Shown here in pieces: positions 9,588 through 17,755 of a stretch of DNA of 64,000 bases. The notes beneath the pieces were generated by a model. The model had not been told where the DNA came from, did not search any database, and was given only the letters and a program-made list of their open reading frames with translations. This stretch comes from Enterococcus wangshanyuanii (GTDB lineage Bacteria; Bacillota; Bacilli; Lactobacillales; Enterococcaceae): positions 1,798,001 to 1,862,000 of the forward strand of contig NZ_CP021874.1 of the NCBI RefSeq assembly GCF_002197645.1, written 5' to 3'. Both the position numbers and the translations under genes were made by a program. Position 1 is the stretch's first letter. Each line of letters begins with the position of its first letter.

Positions 9588-10289
9588 TTATTCACTATCT
9601 GATAATGCATTATAGAGTATGATCATTGTCGTAGCAATACATACTACAACTTGGATCAATAGATTATCTGAAAAATTTTCAGTTAATTTGATCGTCGTAA
9701 TTGCTAAAAAGAAACAGGTAACAAAAATCAGCGCTAACTTCATTCGTTTAACCTCTTGCTGAATTCGAAAAACAGTTTCAACAGGAATTCCTTTTTCTTT
9801 TGCGATTGCTCTGATTTTTTGCTTATTGACGAGTAACCAAAAGATTTCTTGATAGAGTGTTTTGCCTTCAGACTTTCTGCTAAACACAGTATAATTTTCT
9901 CTGTTTTTCTTATTTTCTCGATTCATTTTAACACTAATTAGTCTTGGGTGTAATAAACGATCATTTCTGGCGACCCAATAAAGTACCTGCTGCCATTCTT
10001 GCAATGTCAGTTCCGGTGATGTCAAAACAATCAGCTCAACCTGTAATCTCTCTAACTCGCTGAACAACTCAAGTAATATCTGGTAATCTCTTGACAGCAC
10101 CTCTAAGGAGGATATAACCAAGCTATCTTCTGATTCTGAATAATTCAGTAATCGTTGAAGCTCGCTATCAGCTTGCCATAGCCGCTCATAGCTTTGATCC
10201 GTATCCGAAAAAATTTCATCTACTTCGTATTTCTCTAAGATATCATATTGTTGCTCTACTTTATGCCCATGAACATAACCTAATTTCAT
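9588..10289 (-). CDS. Serine-recombinase-like protein with degenerate active site and two C-terminal membrane helices (233 aa)
   Basis: Residues about 1-100 follow the resolvase/invertase fold (YEVDEIFSDTDQSYERLWQADS, then DSLVISSLEVLSRDYQILLE). The nucleophile motif YxRxS is replaced by GYVHGHK, and the DRLGRD motif is VLSRD, so the catalytic Ser and a key Arg are missing. A helix-turn-helix-like segment (KQKIRAIAKEKGIPVETVFR, about 158-177) follows. Two hydrophobic helices then end the protein (ALIFVTCFFLAITTI and IQVVVCIATTMIILY). It is the last gene of the SipW/BsaA operon, 5 bp after the small membrane protein. Recombination is very unlikely; a membrane-tethered DNA-binding or scaffold role is inference. 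Confidence 0.75.
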   Translation of the reverse strand: MKLGYVHGHKVEQQYDILEKYEVDEIFSDTDQSYERLWQADSELQRLLNYSESEDSLVISSLEVLSRDYQILLELFSELERLQVELIVLTSPELTLQEWQQVLYWVARNDRLLHPRLISVKMNRENKKNRENYTVFSRKSEGKTLYQEIFWLLVNKQKIRAIAKEKGIPVETVFRIQQEVKRMKLALIFVTCFFLAITTIKLTENFSDNLLIQVVVCIATTMIILYNALSDSE

Positions 10290-10294
10290 CTTCT

Positions 10295-10471
10295 TTACTT
10301 CCTCTGATCACTTCTTTTTCGTAACTTAGATCGTCTCTTCTTTTTTGGTACAAACTCGTGAGACAGCTGCTCAAGCTTATCCGTCAATTCCGTATTTTTT
10401 TGAATAATATACACAAGCAGTAAACTGTGAATAAAAATGACGATTGCCGATGCCATTAATAGTATATACAT
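10295..10471 (-). CDS. Small single-pass membrane protein with basic tail (58 aa)
   Basis: Starts MYILLMASAIVIFIHSLLLV, one transmembrane helix, then IIQKNTELTDKLEQLSHEF (short coiled coil) and a strongly basic C-terminus (PKKKRRSKLRKRSDQRK). The ATG at 10471 is chosen because AGGAGG lies 6 nt before it; upstream in-frame starts lie inside or before that site. It is transcribed between the DUF5057-like exoprotein and the recombinase-like membrane protein, both nearly abutting, so it belongs to the biofilm-matrix operon. The family is not recognised. Confidence 0.7.
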   Translation of the reverse strand: MYILLMASAIVIFIHSLLLVYIIQKNTELTDKLEQLSHEFVPKKKRRSKLRKRSDQRK

Positions 10472-10523
10472 ACGCATCCTCCTGAAATTGAGGTGAAAAG
10501 TGATGGTCAAGCTTTTTCTGTAG

Positions 10524-12743
10524 CTATTTGATTTGAATTTCTCCTAATTTATTTAGTTGATGATCCCAATTATAAGGAACAGGGGAACGCTTTTGATCGA
10601 TAGAAGGTTCTATATAAATAGTCACCCAATACTCAGCAATTTCAGTAATATCCAAATGAAGCTTGTCTTTTACCCGCATTCCACTATCATGAGGATTATT
10701 ATCTTTTGTGACTGTATAGCCACTGTATGAATAATATTCAGGTATCGCTACTGTTACAGACACCTGATGATGTGTTGACTGCTTTGCAATAACCATACTT
10801 GTATAAGCTACTTGTTCCTGATCTGCTCCGGAATCAACAGTGACATTAAATAAATTACTTCTTTTATCTATGCGTCCGTTATCTAGCTGTAAATATCCTT
10901 TTTTCGGTATAATAATTTCTTCCTGACTTGCTAGCACAACTTGTCTAAGATTTAATTGAATCAATTTACTGTAATAATAAGTGACTGTCGTATTTTGGCT
11001 AACATTATCAATCAAAACAGTTGTCTTATCTGTGCTTGGTACAGCTTCTGCATGGTCGATCTGATAGCTATCTACTGCGTAACCATTCAAATTTTTGAAC
11101 CTCTGAGTATAGCTATTCCCCTTCACTATATCCTTATACGTTTCTGTTTGAATCTCGTTTCCTTCTGTATCTAAGTACCTTTCAGTGACTCTAGACAATG
11201 GGATAAGATCTTTAAACGGGATCGTCTTGACTCCACTGACATTATTTGCACGGTCAACAGTAACAATATGTAGATATTTATCATAATCAGTTAAACCGTC
11301 AATCCCGCTGATTGTTCCCTTTGTATTATATGTGACCAAGTTTGCATCTTTTAAGGGATCATAGTCTATTGCATTTTTATCTGTTGTTCCTTGCGGTGCT
11401 ACATAAATGTCATAACGATCAGAAGCAATCCGACCAAATTCGTCTTTGTAGCCTGTCACGGTAGTGTTTAAATTGGACGCTGCAGAATTATCGATCGTAT
11501 AAAAATAACCCGCGATATTACTAGTGATCGTTTCTTTCACTACATCGGATTTTTTCAATCCATTCTCTCTTGTATCTGCTTCTACGTACCATTGATATTC
11601 TTTTCCTATATCTGTACTATCGATTTCTATAGTAAAATTCTCTATGCTAGTATTTGGCATTGGCGTAGCCGTTGCTAGTTTTGGGGCACGATCATCCTTT
11701 ACTGTATAATCTTGTGCCGTTGTTTCTAATGAAACCTGAGCTAAATTATACAAGGTATTTGCAATGATCTTGCGCTCATCCATCGTCGATTGACCGTTAC
11801 TATGTCCTGTTTGAATCATCCCCAGGTTGTTGTTCGTAGCTAAATAAAATGTTGCATCAGCGCTACCATCTCCAGGCTTATTCCAGTTATATGGCTCTTG
11901 AAATTCCAGCCATTTGATCGTACTGGATCCAGGTAAAATCCCTTGTCCCCATGTATGTGTCAAAGGTATTGTTAAGGCTAAATCATTTTGCAGCTCAAAT
12001 GGATACTTCATCAAGTAACCGTTGTTGTTGATTTTTACAGATGTACTGCCAAGCTGAAAAGATGACGCTTGTAATTTAAATCCTAACTGGCTAGCAAAAC
12101 TATTAAAATTAGTATGACCTCGATCATTCGGTGTGATCGTATCATGACCAAATAATACACCTCTACCGCTATCGATATATGCTTGTGTTGCATTTTTTGC
12201 TGCAACTGAAATATCTACATGATTGTTATAATCCCATGAACCAAACATGATAACATCGTATATATAATCCCCTTTAGCATTTTTTAAATGGCTATCAGGA
12301 TCCAACCCAAAAACTGATTGTGCGGCATAGCTTACTTGTATCAATCTATCCCCTTTTGAATTTTTTAACTCTAAACTATCCATCCATGTTTTTAGATTTC
12401 GCGCATCTACTGTATCTGGATAAATATTTAAAACCTTGATCGTTTTTCCATAATTCATAGAACGAGCATTCCAAGTGACACCATCTTCTGATTGGAACAA
12501 CTGATAACCCGACTGCTTTAATCCATCAACAGCGCCCCACTCCAAAGAAGAATAACTCTTTTTCTCATTTCCATCCCAACGATTTTCGGCTTTTAAATAA
12601 AACTCACCTTTATTGATGATTGTAAAAGCCCCTAAATTACCTTGACTTACAAACAGATACCCTCCAACAACAAAAACAAGCAACAATATAAACCACCATT
12701 TTACCTTAACTTTCTGACTCAACCTCTGCTTTCTTTTTTTCAT
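10524..12743 (-). CDS. Large surface/exported DUF5057-like protein with MucBP-like repeat (739 aa)
   Basis: An N-terminal basic segment and one membrane helix (VKWWFILLLVFVVGGYLFVS) anchor or export a 700-residue extracellular part. Residues about 95-330 look like a DUF5057 region with a flavodoxin/amidotransferase-like core: IKVLNIYPD, YDVIMFGSWD, YIDSGRGVLFGHDTI. Ig-like or Big-like segments follow (about 350-510). Around 520-595 a MucBP-type repeat is visible (RYLDTEGNEIQTETYKDIVKG ... TVTYYYSK). There is no LPXTG. Such proteins recur beside SipW/TasA-type matrix operons; the molecular role is unknown. A weak hairpin (12823-12855) separates it from the preceding gene and may tune its level. 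Confidence 0.75.
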   Translation of the reverse strand: MKKRKQRLSQKVKVKWWFILLLVFVVGGYLFVSQGNLGAFTIINKGEFYLKAENRWDGNEKKSYSSLEWGAVDGLKQSGYQLFQSEDGVTWNARSMNYGKTIKVLNIYPDTVDARNLKTWMDSLELKNSKGDRLIQVSYAAQSVFGLDPDSHLKNAKGDYIYDVIMFGSWDYNNHVDISVAAKNATQAYIDSGRGVLFGHDTITPNDRGHTNFNSFASQLGFKLQASSFQLGSTSVKINNNGYLMKYPFELQNDLALTIPLTHTWGQGILPGSSTIKWLEFQEPYNWNKPGDGSADATFYLATNNNLGMIQTGHSNGQSTMDERKIIANTLYNLAQVSLETTAQDYTVKDDRAPKLATATPMPNTSIENFTIEIDSTDIGKEYQWYVEADTRENGLKKSDVVKETITSNIAGYFYTIDNSAASNLNTTVTGYKDEFGRIASDRYDIYVAPQGTTDKNAIDYDPLKDANLVTYNTKGTISGIDGLTDYDKYLHIVTVDRANNVSGVKTIPFKDLIPLSRVTERYLDTEGNEIQTETYKDIVKGNSYTQRFKNLNGYAVDSYQIDHAEAVPSTDKTTVLIDNVSQNTTVTYYYSKLIQLNLRQVVLASQEEIIIPKKGYLQLDNGRIDKRSNLFNVTVDSGADQEQVAYTSMVIAKQSTHHQVSVTVAIPEYYSYSGYTVTKDNNPHDSGMRVKDKLHLDITEIAEYWVTIYIEPSIDQKRSPVPYNWDHQLNKLGEIQIK

Positions 12744-12822
12744 TTTCTCTCCTTTTTATCACTACTTATCAAATCAATGATTTCTCCATTAAAAACACTC
12801 ATTTCATAAGTGCTGAGTATAA

Positions 12823-12855
12823 AGGCAAGCATGGAATACGCATCCCATGTGCCTA
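12823..12855 (-). terminator. Weak intra-operon hairpin (possible attenuator)
   Basis: Minus-strand GGCACATGG pairs with CCATGCTTGCC and is followed by TTTATAC. It overlaps the 3' end of the SipW-substrate gene and precedes the DUF5057-like gene. It is probably only partly terminating, which would lower expression of the distal four genes. Confidence 0.35.
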
Positions 12856-12858
12856 TTT

Positions 12859-13479
12859 TTATTCTGCTTTAACCGCTAGCTGTTTGTCGATCTTCAACAA
12901 TTCCTCCTCGATCGGCATTTCTCCTTGCCACCAAGCATCACGATAGGAATATTTATTACAATTGATTGCTTCCACCTTCACCAATAAGTTAAACTTTGCC
13001 TCATGATATTCAGGTCCCAGGCCAGTTTTTAACGTTACTTGCGTAAATAGATCCTTCGCTGCATTACTTACTCCAGGCTTTAAAATGTCCAAATAATAAT
13101 AGTAGCCATCTTCCCCTAATCGCCACTGAGCAGTATTTACATCCAGCAATACCTCATCTCCGATTTTAGATGATAAGAGCCTTGTGACACCAGCTTTTTC
13201 TAAACTAATTTCCGGTTGTAACAAAACACGAACAAATTGATCAAGTGTTCCTGTATTGATAATATCAACTTTCTTGTCCACTGCTTGATTCGGTAAAATC
13301 GTTGTCGGTTCAGTGAACACTTCATCGATTTTTGTTTCCAAGTTGCCAATCTGAAAACGATTTACTTTTTCTTCTTGCATCGTCATCGCAGCATAGACAG
13401 TAATACCGCCCATTACTAAACACAAAATAAAAAACGGTAATAGCCCAACAAAATAAATCGTTTGTTTTTGTTCTTTCAT
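12859..13479 (-). CDS. SipW-dependent exported protein, third matrix-type substrate (206 aa)
   Basis: An N-terminal hydrophobic signal (TIYFVGLLPFFILCLVMGGITVYAAM) is followed by the sequence pattern of SipW-type (alternate signal) substrates: NRFQIGNLETKIDEVF, then LPNQAVDKKVDIINTGTLDQFVRVLLQP. The latter is the region where CalY/TasA/BsaA-like domains carry the conserved N-x-G strand. The DGYYYYLDILKPG motif is shared with the two BsaA-like proteins upstream, so the three are paralogous secreted domains. It lies 8 bp downstream of the second BsaA-like gene. The likely role is as a minor component or anchor of a matrix fibre, processed by the SipW peptidase at 16438. Confidence 0.75.
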   Translation of the reverse strand: MKEQKQTIYFVGLLPFFILCLVMGGITVYAAMTMQEEKVNRFQIGNLETKIDEVFTEPTTILPNQAVDKKVDIINTGTLDQFVRVLLQPEISLEKAGVTRLLSSKIGDEVLLDVNTAQWRLGEDGYYYYLDILKPGVSNAAKDLFTQVTLKTGLGPEYHEAKFNLLVKVEAINCNKYSYRDAWWQGEMPIEEELLKIDKQLAVKAE

Positions 13480-13487
13480 AAGACCTC

Positions 13488-14330
13488 CTAATGTACCTTC
13501 TCATGGTACATAGCTTCAACGTAGGAACCCGCAGGAAGCTTCCAATCCTCCAATAAAGATTTCGTACTGTCATGGCTATCCATAATAGGAATCAGCTGAT
13601 AAAATGAACCTTTATATTTATTCGGCAAATTCTTATCCAAACTCACCGCTTGGATCAATTCTTTTGTTTTTTCATTTGGTTTTAGGATCTCTGAATAGTA
13701 GAAATATCCTTCTGAATAGTACCAATAGTATTTTTTCTCTTTGTCGGGCTGATTGTCCTTATCAAAAATATCCGGATCATTGAAGTTGATCGTCAAATAC
13801 CTCAGACCTTCTGCTGGTCGTTTCCCTTTGTAGACATATGCTGTGTTTGGTTTCGACTTATCGCCTTTGTAAACTTCTGATGCAGTATAATATTGACTCG
13901 GCTTAAGCTTATACGTATGACCTTTTTCCCATGTATCGGCATCTTCCATAGATATGTCTGCTCCACTTGATAAAGTACTGATTTTTAATCCACCATTTCC
14001 TGTACCATCAGTCATATCTAATTCAAAATGAGCAAGAAATTCATAAAGAGACACTCTGACAAATGCAGGAAGCTGCCCGTCATTTTTGATAAGTAATCGT
14101 TTTTCAGTTACTGTACCTGGGATCCATTGCAAATTGGGGGTAAATAATTCATCGATCACAACCGAAAATTGTTTGCTATTCGGCTTATTTCGATTGATCT
14201 TGTCATCGCTATAAGTAATCCAAGAATAGGTGCTTCCTACGATAAGCAGTAAGCTTAACACGACAGAAAATAGCCCCCACAACAATTTATGTGCGTGAAT
14301 AATTTTTAAGACCCGTTTTCCTTTTTTCAT
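13488..14330 (-). CDS. BsaA-like SipW-dependent biofilm matrix protein (280 aa)
   Basis: Signal segment (KLLWGLFSVVLSLLLIVGSTYSWITYSDDKINRNK) followed by the BsaA/TasA-like pattern: VVIDELFTPNLQWIPGTVTEKRLLIKN, PAFVRVSLYEFL, and YYWYYSEGYFYYSEILKPNE near the C-terminus. BsaA of Clostridium perfringens forms SipW-dependent surface polymers. The start at ATG 14330 is chosen because GGGGG lies 7 nt upstream; a longer in-frame start at 14360 would overlap the preceding gene and lacks a site. Membrane-exported, probably released by the SipW-type peptidase; polymer formation is inferred. Confidence 0.8.
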   Translation of the reverse strand: MKKGKRVLKIIHAHKLLWGLFSVVLSLLLIVGSTYSWITYSDDKINRNKPNSKQFSVVIDELFTPNLQWIPGTVTEKRLLIKNDGQLPAFVRVSLYEFLAHFELDMTDGTGNGGLKISTLSSGADISMEDADTWEKGHTYKLKPSQYYTASEVYKGDKSKPNTAYVYKGKRPAEGLRYLTINFNDPDIFDKDNQPDKEKKYYWYYSEGYFYYSEILKPNEKTKELIQAVSLDKNLPNKYKGSFYQLIPIMDSHDSTKSLLEDWKLPAGSYVEAMYHEKVH

Positions 14331-14343
14331 TTGCAGCCCCCTT

Positions 14344-15081
14344 TTACGATTCTCTTTCACTCTGTTCTTCTCTATGCTTCTTCCATAGCAAAATACTGAT
14401 CAATACCAATAGTAACCCTGCTAAAATCTTATAAATCAAATTTCTGATTTCTTCTCCTGTCAGAGGAAATATCCCCTTGGACCGCTCTTTTTCTTTAGAT
14501 ATTGGTTCCTTACTTATGGAAGTCGACTCTTCTTGTTGGTTTTTTGTTGCAACAAACGTCCAGTGATAAAGTAATTGACTTTCTTCTTTAAAATCGGCTG
14601 CTGTAAAATTTTTGTCGACATCAAAACGGGCAATTAAAATTTGGTCGGTACCATATTCACATGTTCCGATGATCAATGGTTGAACTGTCCAGTCAAATTC
14701 TCCATTACCTAATAACGGACCCTGATATAAAACCTTATTTTCTAAGGTCAAAGTCAAGGTAATCAGCTGATTAAAATCGACAAGTCCCTTCGATGAGTCC
14801 GGCGTAACTAAAATTCCCAGTTCAAACGGCTCCTGAATGTCTAAACCGCGAATCGTAATTATTTTTTCATAACTTTCTCCCGGCAGAACATTTGGCAAAT
14901 CGACATAATATTCGCCTTCCGAAGAAGCAGATATCCCTGTCTCATCGCCAATGATCAATCCTGGAGGAAGGGTTTGACTTGCAACAACTAAAAGCGTTCC
15001 GCTAGTAAAAGTGATTATAATGCTTACGAAGCTATATAAAAACAACATCGGCAGACGTTTTTGTACCAGTGATTGCAGCAT
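14344..15081 (-). CDS. Exported protein with FPLTG sorting-type C-terminus (245 aa)
   Basis: N-terminal signal/membrane segment (LPMLFLYSFVSIIITFTSGTLLVVA), a beta-rich domain of about 150 residues, then IFPLTGEE at residues 204-211. A hydrophobic helix (IYKILAGLLLVLISILLW) and basic tail (KKHREEQ) follow. This is the layout of a sortase substrate, with FPLTG in place of LPXTG; FPxTG-type motifs occur in pilin subunits. No sortase is in the window, so a housekeeping or distant class C sortase is presumed. It sits between the two BsaA-like genes and could be the wall-anchored base of the matrix fibre (inference). Confidence 0.7.
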   Translation of the reverse strand: MLQSLVQKRLPMLFLYSFVSIIITFTSGTLLVVASQTLPPGLIIGDETGISASSEGEYYVDLPNVLPGESYEKIITIRGLDIQEPFELGILVTPDSSKGLVDFNQLITLTLTLENKVLYQGPLLGNGEFDWTVQPLIIGTCEYGTDQILIARFDVDKNFTAADFKEESQLLYHWTFVATKNQQEESTSISKEPISKEKERSKGIFPLTGEEIRNLIYKILAGLLLVLISILLWKKHREEQSERES

Positions 15082-15121
15082 TATTTTTCCCCTTCCTATT
15101 TTTTGTCCTTTTTAAGAAAAG

Positions 15122-16369
15122 TTAGCTTGCTGCTTGGCTCGCTAGATATTCAGTAATCGTTTTCGTTTCTGAAGCATCCGCACCTTGTAGATTCCAACCA
15201 GTCGCATCTGTCAACGCTTCTTTTGTCGCTTGAATCGCCTCCATTTTTACGATCAAGTCATATGTTGCATTTGTATATTCTGTTCCTATTGCATTTGTAA
15301 ATACTAATTTTTTCAATAAGTGAGGAGTTGTAGCACCTGAATTAACCGGACTTGTGAAATAGAAATAACCATCTTCCTTATTATAAGTCCACTTATTATT
15401 TGCTAAAGCTGTCGTTACAGTCATATCTGTTCCATATTCTATATGAATACCACTGATGCCTAAAGCTGCTTTATCTGCTTGAACGCCTTTTTTATCTGAT
15501 GCGGCTGTTGGAATTTGTTCACCAGCAATTGCAGGAGAAGCCGCAGGAATACCAGAAAGTCCTAAAGCAGTAGCTCTATAGTCATAATCTACATCATATT
15601 TCTTTCCAGCACTTCCCAGTAAAGAGGCTTTTGCAGCAGTCGCTTCTGCTGATGCACCTTCTAATGTAGAGGCAGCCCAGTTAGCTACGTTATTACTATA
15701 ACCACCTTTATAAACAGAATACTCCGCTTTGTTCATGACAAAATCCCAATCCTCTGCTGATGAACCGACCGTATTGCCGCTTTTCACAGAAACATCTGTT
15801 GTCATTGCCTGAAATTTCCCTGAACTGTACTCGAAAAACGCTGCGTAGCTAAACGTAGTATTCTCATCACCAGTCACAGGATCTTTCGTGACAGATCCGT
15901 TTGCATAGACTTTAACTCCTGTTGGCAAAGCTGCTCCCTGACTGTCTTTTACTTTTCCAGTTATATCTGCATAACCACTGCCGGCTACTGTATATTTTTC
16001 ACCGTCAAATTCTACAGGTACATCATCCGACATCGCAGGTGTAGCATTCTTTTTCCAACCTTCAGTCCGATTTGTCACTGCACCTTTTTCTGTCAGATAA
16101 TTTAATACTTCTTCATAAGACACACGCACAAAAACAGGCGTATTCCCAGAATTTGTCACTGCTACTTCTTTCGTTGCATCAGTTCCTGGTACGATCGGCT
16201 TTGGATTCCATAACTCTTCCACGCTGACACTACCGTCTTTGATTGCTGCAGTCTTCACACGGTTGATTCGTTGATCCTGAGAATTGATCCACGCAAAAGT
16301 ACCTGCTCCTGCTGCCAATAATGCTAAAAGTGCGGCAGCTACCAACTTTTTCTTTTTGTTCTTTTTCAT
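15122..16369 (-). CDS. BsaA-like SipW-dependent biofilm matrix protein, probable main subunit (415 aa)
   Basis: First substrate gene after sipW. The signal (KKLVAAALLALLAAGAGTFAWINSQDQRINR) has the AGTFAWIN-type site typical of SipW substrates. DGSVSVEELWNPKPIVPGTD, VTNSGNTPVFVRVSYEEVL and EDGYFYFTSPV follow, the same motif order as the other BsaA-like protein. It is Ala/Ser/Thr-rich with very few charged clusters and no Cys, fitting an aggregating or fibre-forming surface protein. It starts at ATG 16369 behind AGGAGG, consistent with strong expression. Biofilm function is inferred from family. Confidence 0.82.
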   Translation of the reverse strand: MKKNKKKKLVAAALLALLAAGAGTFAWINSQDQRINRVKTAAIKDGSVSVEELWNPKPIVPGTDATKEVAVTNSGNTPVFVRVSYEEVLNYLTEKGAVTNRTEGWKKNATPAMSDDVPVEFDGEKYTVAGSGYADITGKVKDSQGAALPTGVKVYANGSVTKDPVTGDENTTFSYAAFFEYSSGKFQAMTTDVSVKSGNTVGSSAEDWDFVMNKAEYSVYKGGYSNNVANWAASTLEGASAEATAAKASLLGSAGKKYDVDYDYRATALGLSGIPAASPAIAGEQIPTAASDKKGVQADKAALGISGIHIEYGTDMTVTTALANNKWTYNKEDGYFYFTSPVNSGATTPHLLKKLVFTNAIGTEYTNATYDLIVKMEAIQATKEALTDATGWNLQGADASETKTITEYLASQAAS

Positions 16370-16437
16370 TTTTCTTTATCCTCCTAAAGATAATAATTTA
16401 TATTCTCACGCCGCTATTAACAGCCGACGTGCTAATA

Positions 16438-17343
16438 TCATTGCTCGTATATTGGCTGTTTCGAAGTCCTTTTTCTTCGGATATATTTTTCCTTTGGTGA
16501 AAACAAATAAGCTTTCAATACTAAGAAAAATCCGTATAAGGAAAGAACACAAACAAGACAAGCCCAAAATTCTTCCCGAATAAAATCTAAAAAATCACCA
16601 ACTTTTGGAACAGCTACAATCACTTTACCGAGTACACGATCTGCAGCTATTGGCGGATCATTACTTTGATTGGCGTCTCCTTTAGTAATCAAAAAATCAC
16701 CTTTTTCGCCGTTCAACTCATCTTTACGATCAACCATTCTATGAGTCAAATAGCGGGAGCCGTCACCTACAGCAAATGTCACAATATCATTTTTCTTTAC
16801 TTTCGTTCCATCTGTCATTTTGACGATCACGATATCCCCTGCATAAAAACCACCTTTGAGACCGTTCTCTTGCGGAACCATCGAATTGGTCAAAACGGTA
16901 TAGAAACGATAGCCGAAAATCGATGCTGTAGATTTCGAGCTAAAGGAAAACATCACCGCCATCATAATAATGCCGATCGTAACCACATAAAAAAATAGAT
17001 TGCCCAAAAAAGAAAATAGTACGACTGCTGGTTTCTTTTCAGTAATTTTGGGTTCGTGTCTCTGATGACGTCTTCTTATCTTCTGCTTTTGAAAGTCATC
17101 TCCCTGTCGAATCCGCCGAGCTCTGTCAACTTTCTCCCTTCTTTCAAAAGAAGTTGATACTTGTCGATCAGTACTTGGCTTTGATTTTCGTCTCGGTCTT
17201 GCATTACCTTCATAGTACTTTTCAACCTTCGGACGTCGCTGATCGTAATCGGCTTTATTTCGGGAATGACGCTTAGGACGCTGTTTTCTATCTATTGTTT
17301 CACTAGAGTGATCTAACTTTTTAACAGCTGGTCTCCTTGACAT
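16438..17343 (-). CDS. sipW: ER-type signal peptidase I, SipW family, with long basic N-terminal tail (301 aa)
   Basis: The catalytic core is intact: TNSMVP with the nucleophilic Ser, and RYLTHRMVD, where His replaces the Lys of ordinary bacterial enzymes, the mark of the SipW/ER type. KGDANQSNDPPI and VLGKVIVAVP follow. Membrane helices are at about residues 108-135 and near the C-terminus (FWACLVCVLSLYGFFLV). The first about 105 residues are an unusual Arg/Lys-rich cytosolic tail. ATG 17343 is preferred to an upstream GTG because GGGAGGG precedes it. It heads the operon and should process the matrix proteins encoded downstream. Confidence 0.9.
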   Translation of the reverse strand: MSRRPAVKKLDHSSETIDRKQRPKRHSRNKADYDQRRPKVEKYYEGNARPRRKSKPSTDRQVSTSFERREKVDRARRIRQGDDFQKQKIRRRHQRHEPKITEKKPAVVLFSFLGNLFFYVVTIGIIMMAVMFSFSSKSTASIFGYRFYTVLTNSMVPQENGLKGGFYAGDIVIVKMTDGTKVKKNDIVTFAVGDGSRYLTHRMVDRKDELNGEKGDFLITKGDANQSNDPPIAADRVLGKVIVAVPKVGDFLDFIREEFWACLVCVLSLYGFFLVLKAYLFSPKEKYIRRKRTSKQPIYEQ

Positions 17344-17449
17344 ATGCTTCCCTCCCACTCATTACTTTTTCTACTACTACATAAGAAAAACTCTAACTAG
17401 AAATCAATAAGCTTATCTAAATGTAATTATTTTTAACCACCTAAGAAAA

Positions 17450-17478
17450 ATGATACTACATGTTATTTTTTAAATCAA
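17450..17478 (-). promoter_or_regulatory. Promoter of the SipW/BsaA operon
   Basis: Reading toward sipW: TTGATT (17473-17478), 17-bp spacer, TATCAT (17450-17455). It leaves a leader of about 100 nt. Apart from this and the metF terminator, 17344-17755 is AT-rich and shows no convincing gene. Confidence 0.55.
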
Positions 17479-17696
17479 TTCATTTTTAAAATTCCTTAAA
17501 AATCTATTTGTTTTATGTTCAATTATTAATTAAAATAGCTTTCATATATACACCGACTCTATTCCGAATTATGGAAATAAAAAGAAAAAAACAACCTTTC
17601 GTTTATTTTAAAAATAAACATATTTATATTTTTTGTTATTTTATCTCTTTTAAAAAGACTGATTATACTTATAAATGCAATAATTTCACAAACAAA

Positions 17697-17744
17697 AATA
17701 AACTGCATAGAATAACTTTGTCAGTCATTCCATGCAGTTTATTT
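17697..17744 (-). terminator. Terminator of metE-metF
   Basis: AATAAACTGCAT and ATGCAGTTTATT arms enclose GAAT...ATTC and loop; followed by TTTTTG in the minus direction, just after metF. Confidence 0.75.
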
Positions 17745-17755
17745 TGTTCAGTTTT

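Noticed and set aside
9588-10289. Active DNA invertase or resolvase controlling phase variation of the biofilm operon
   Set aside because: The catalytic Ser and a key Arg are missing, the protein has membrane helices, and no inverted repeats flank the operon promoter.
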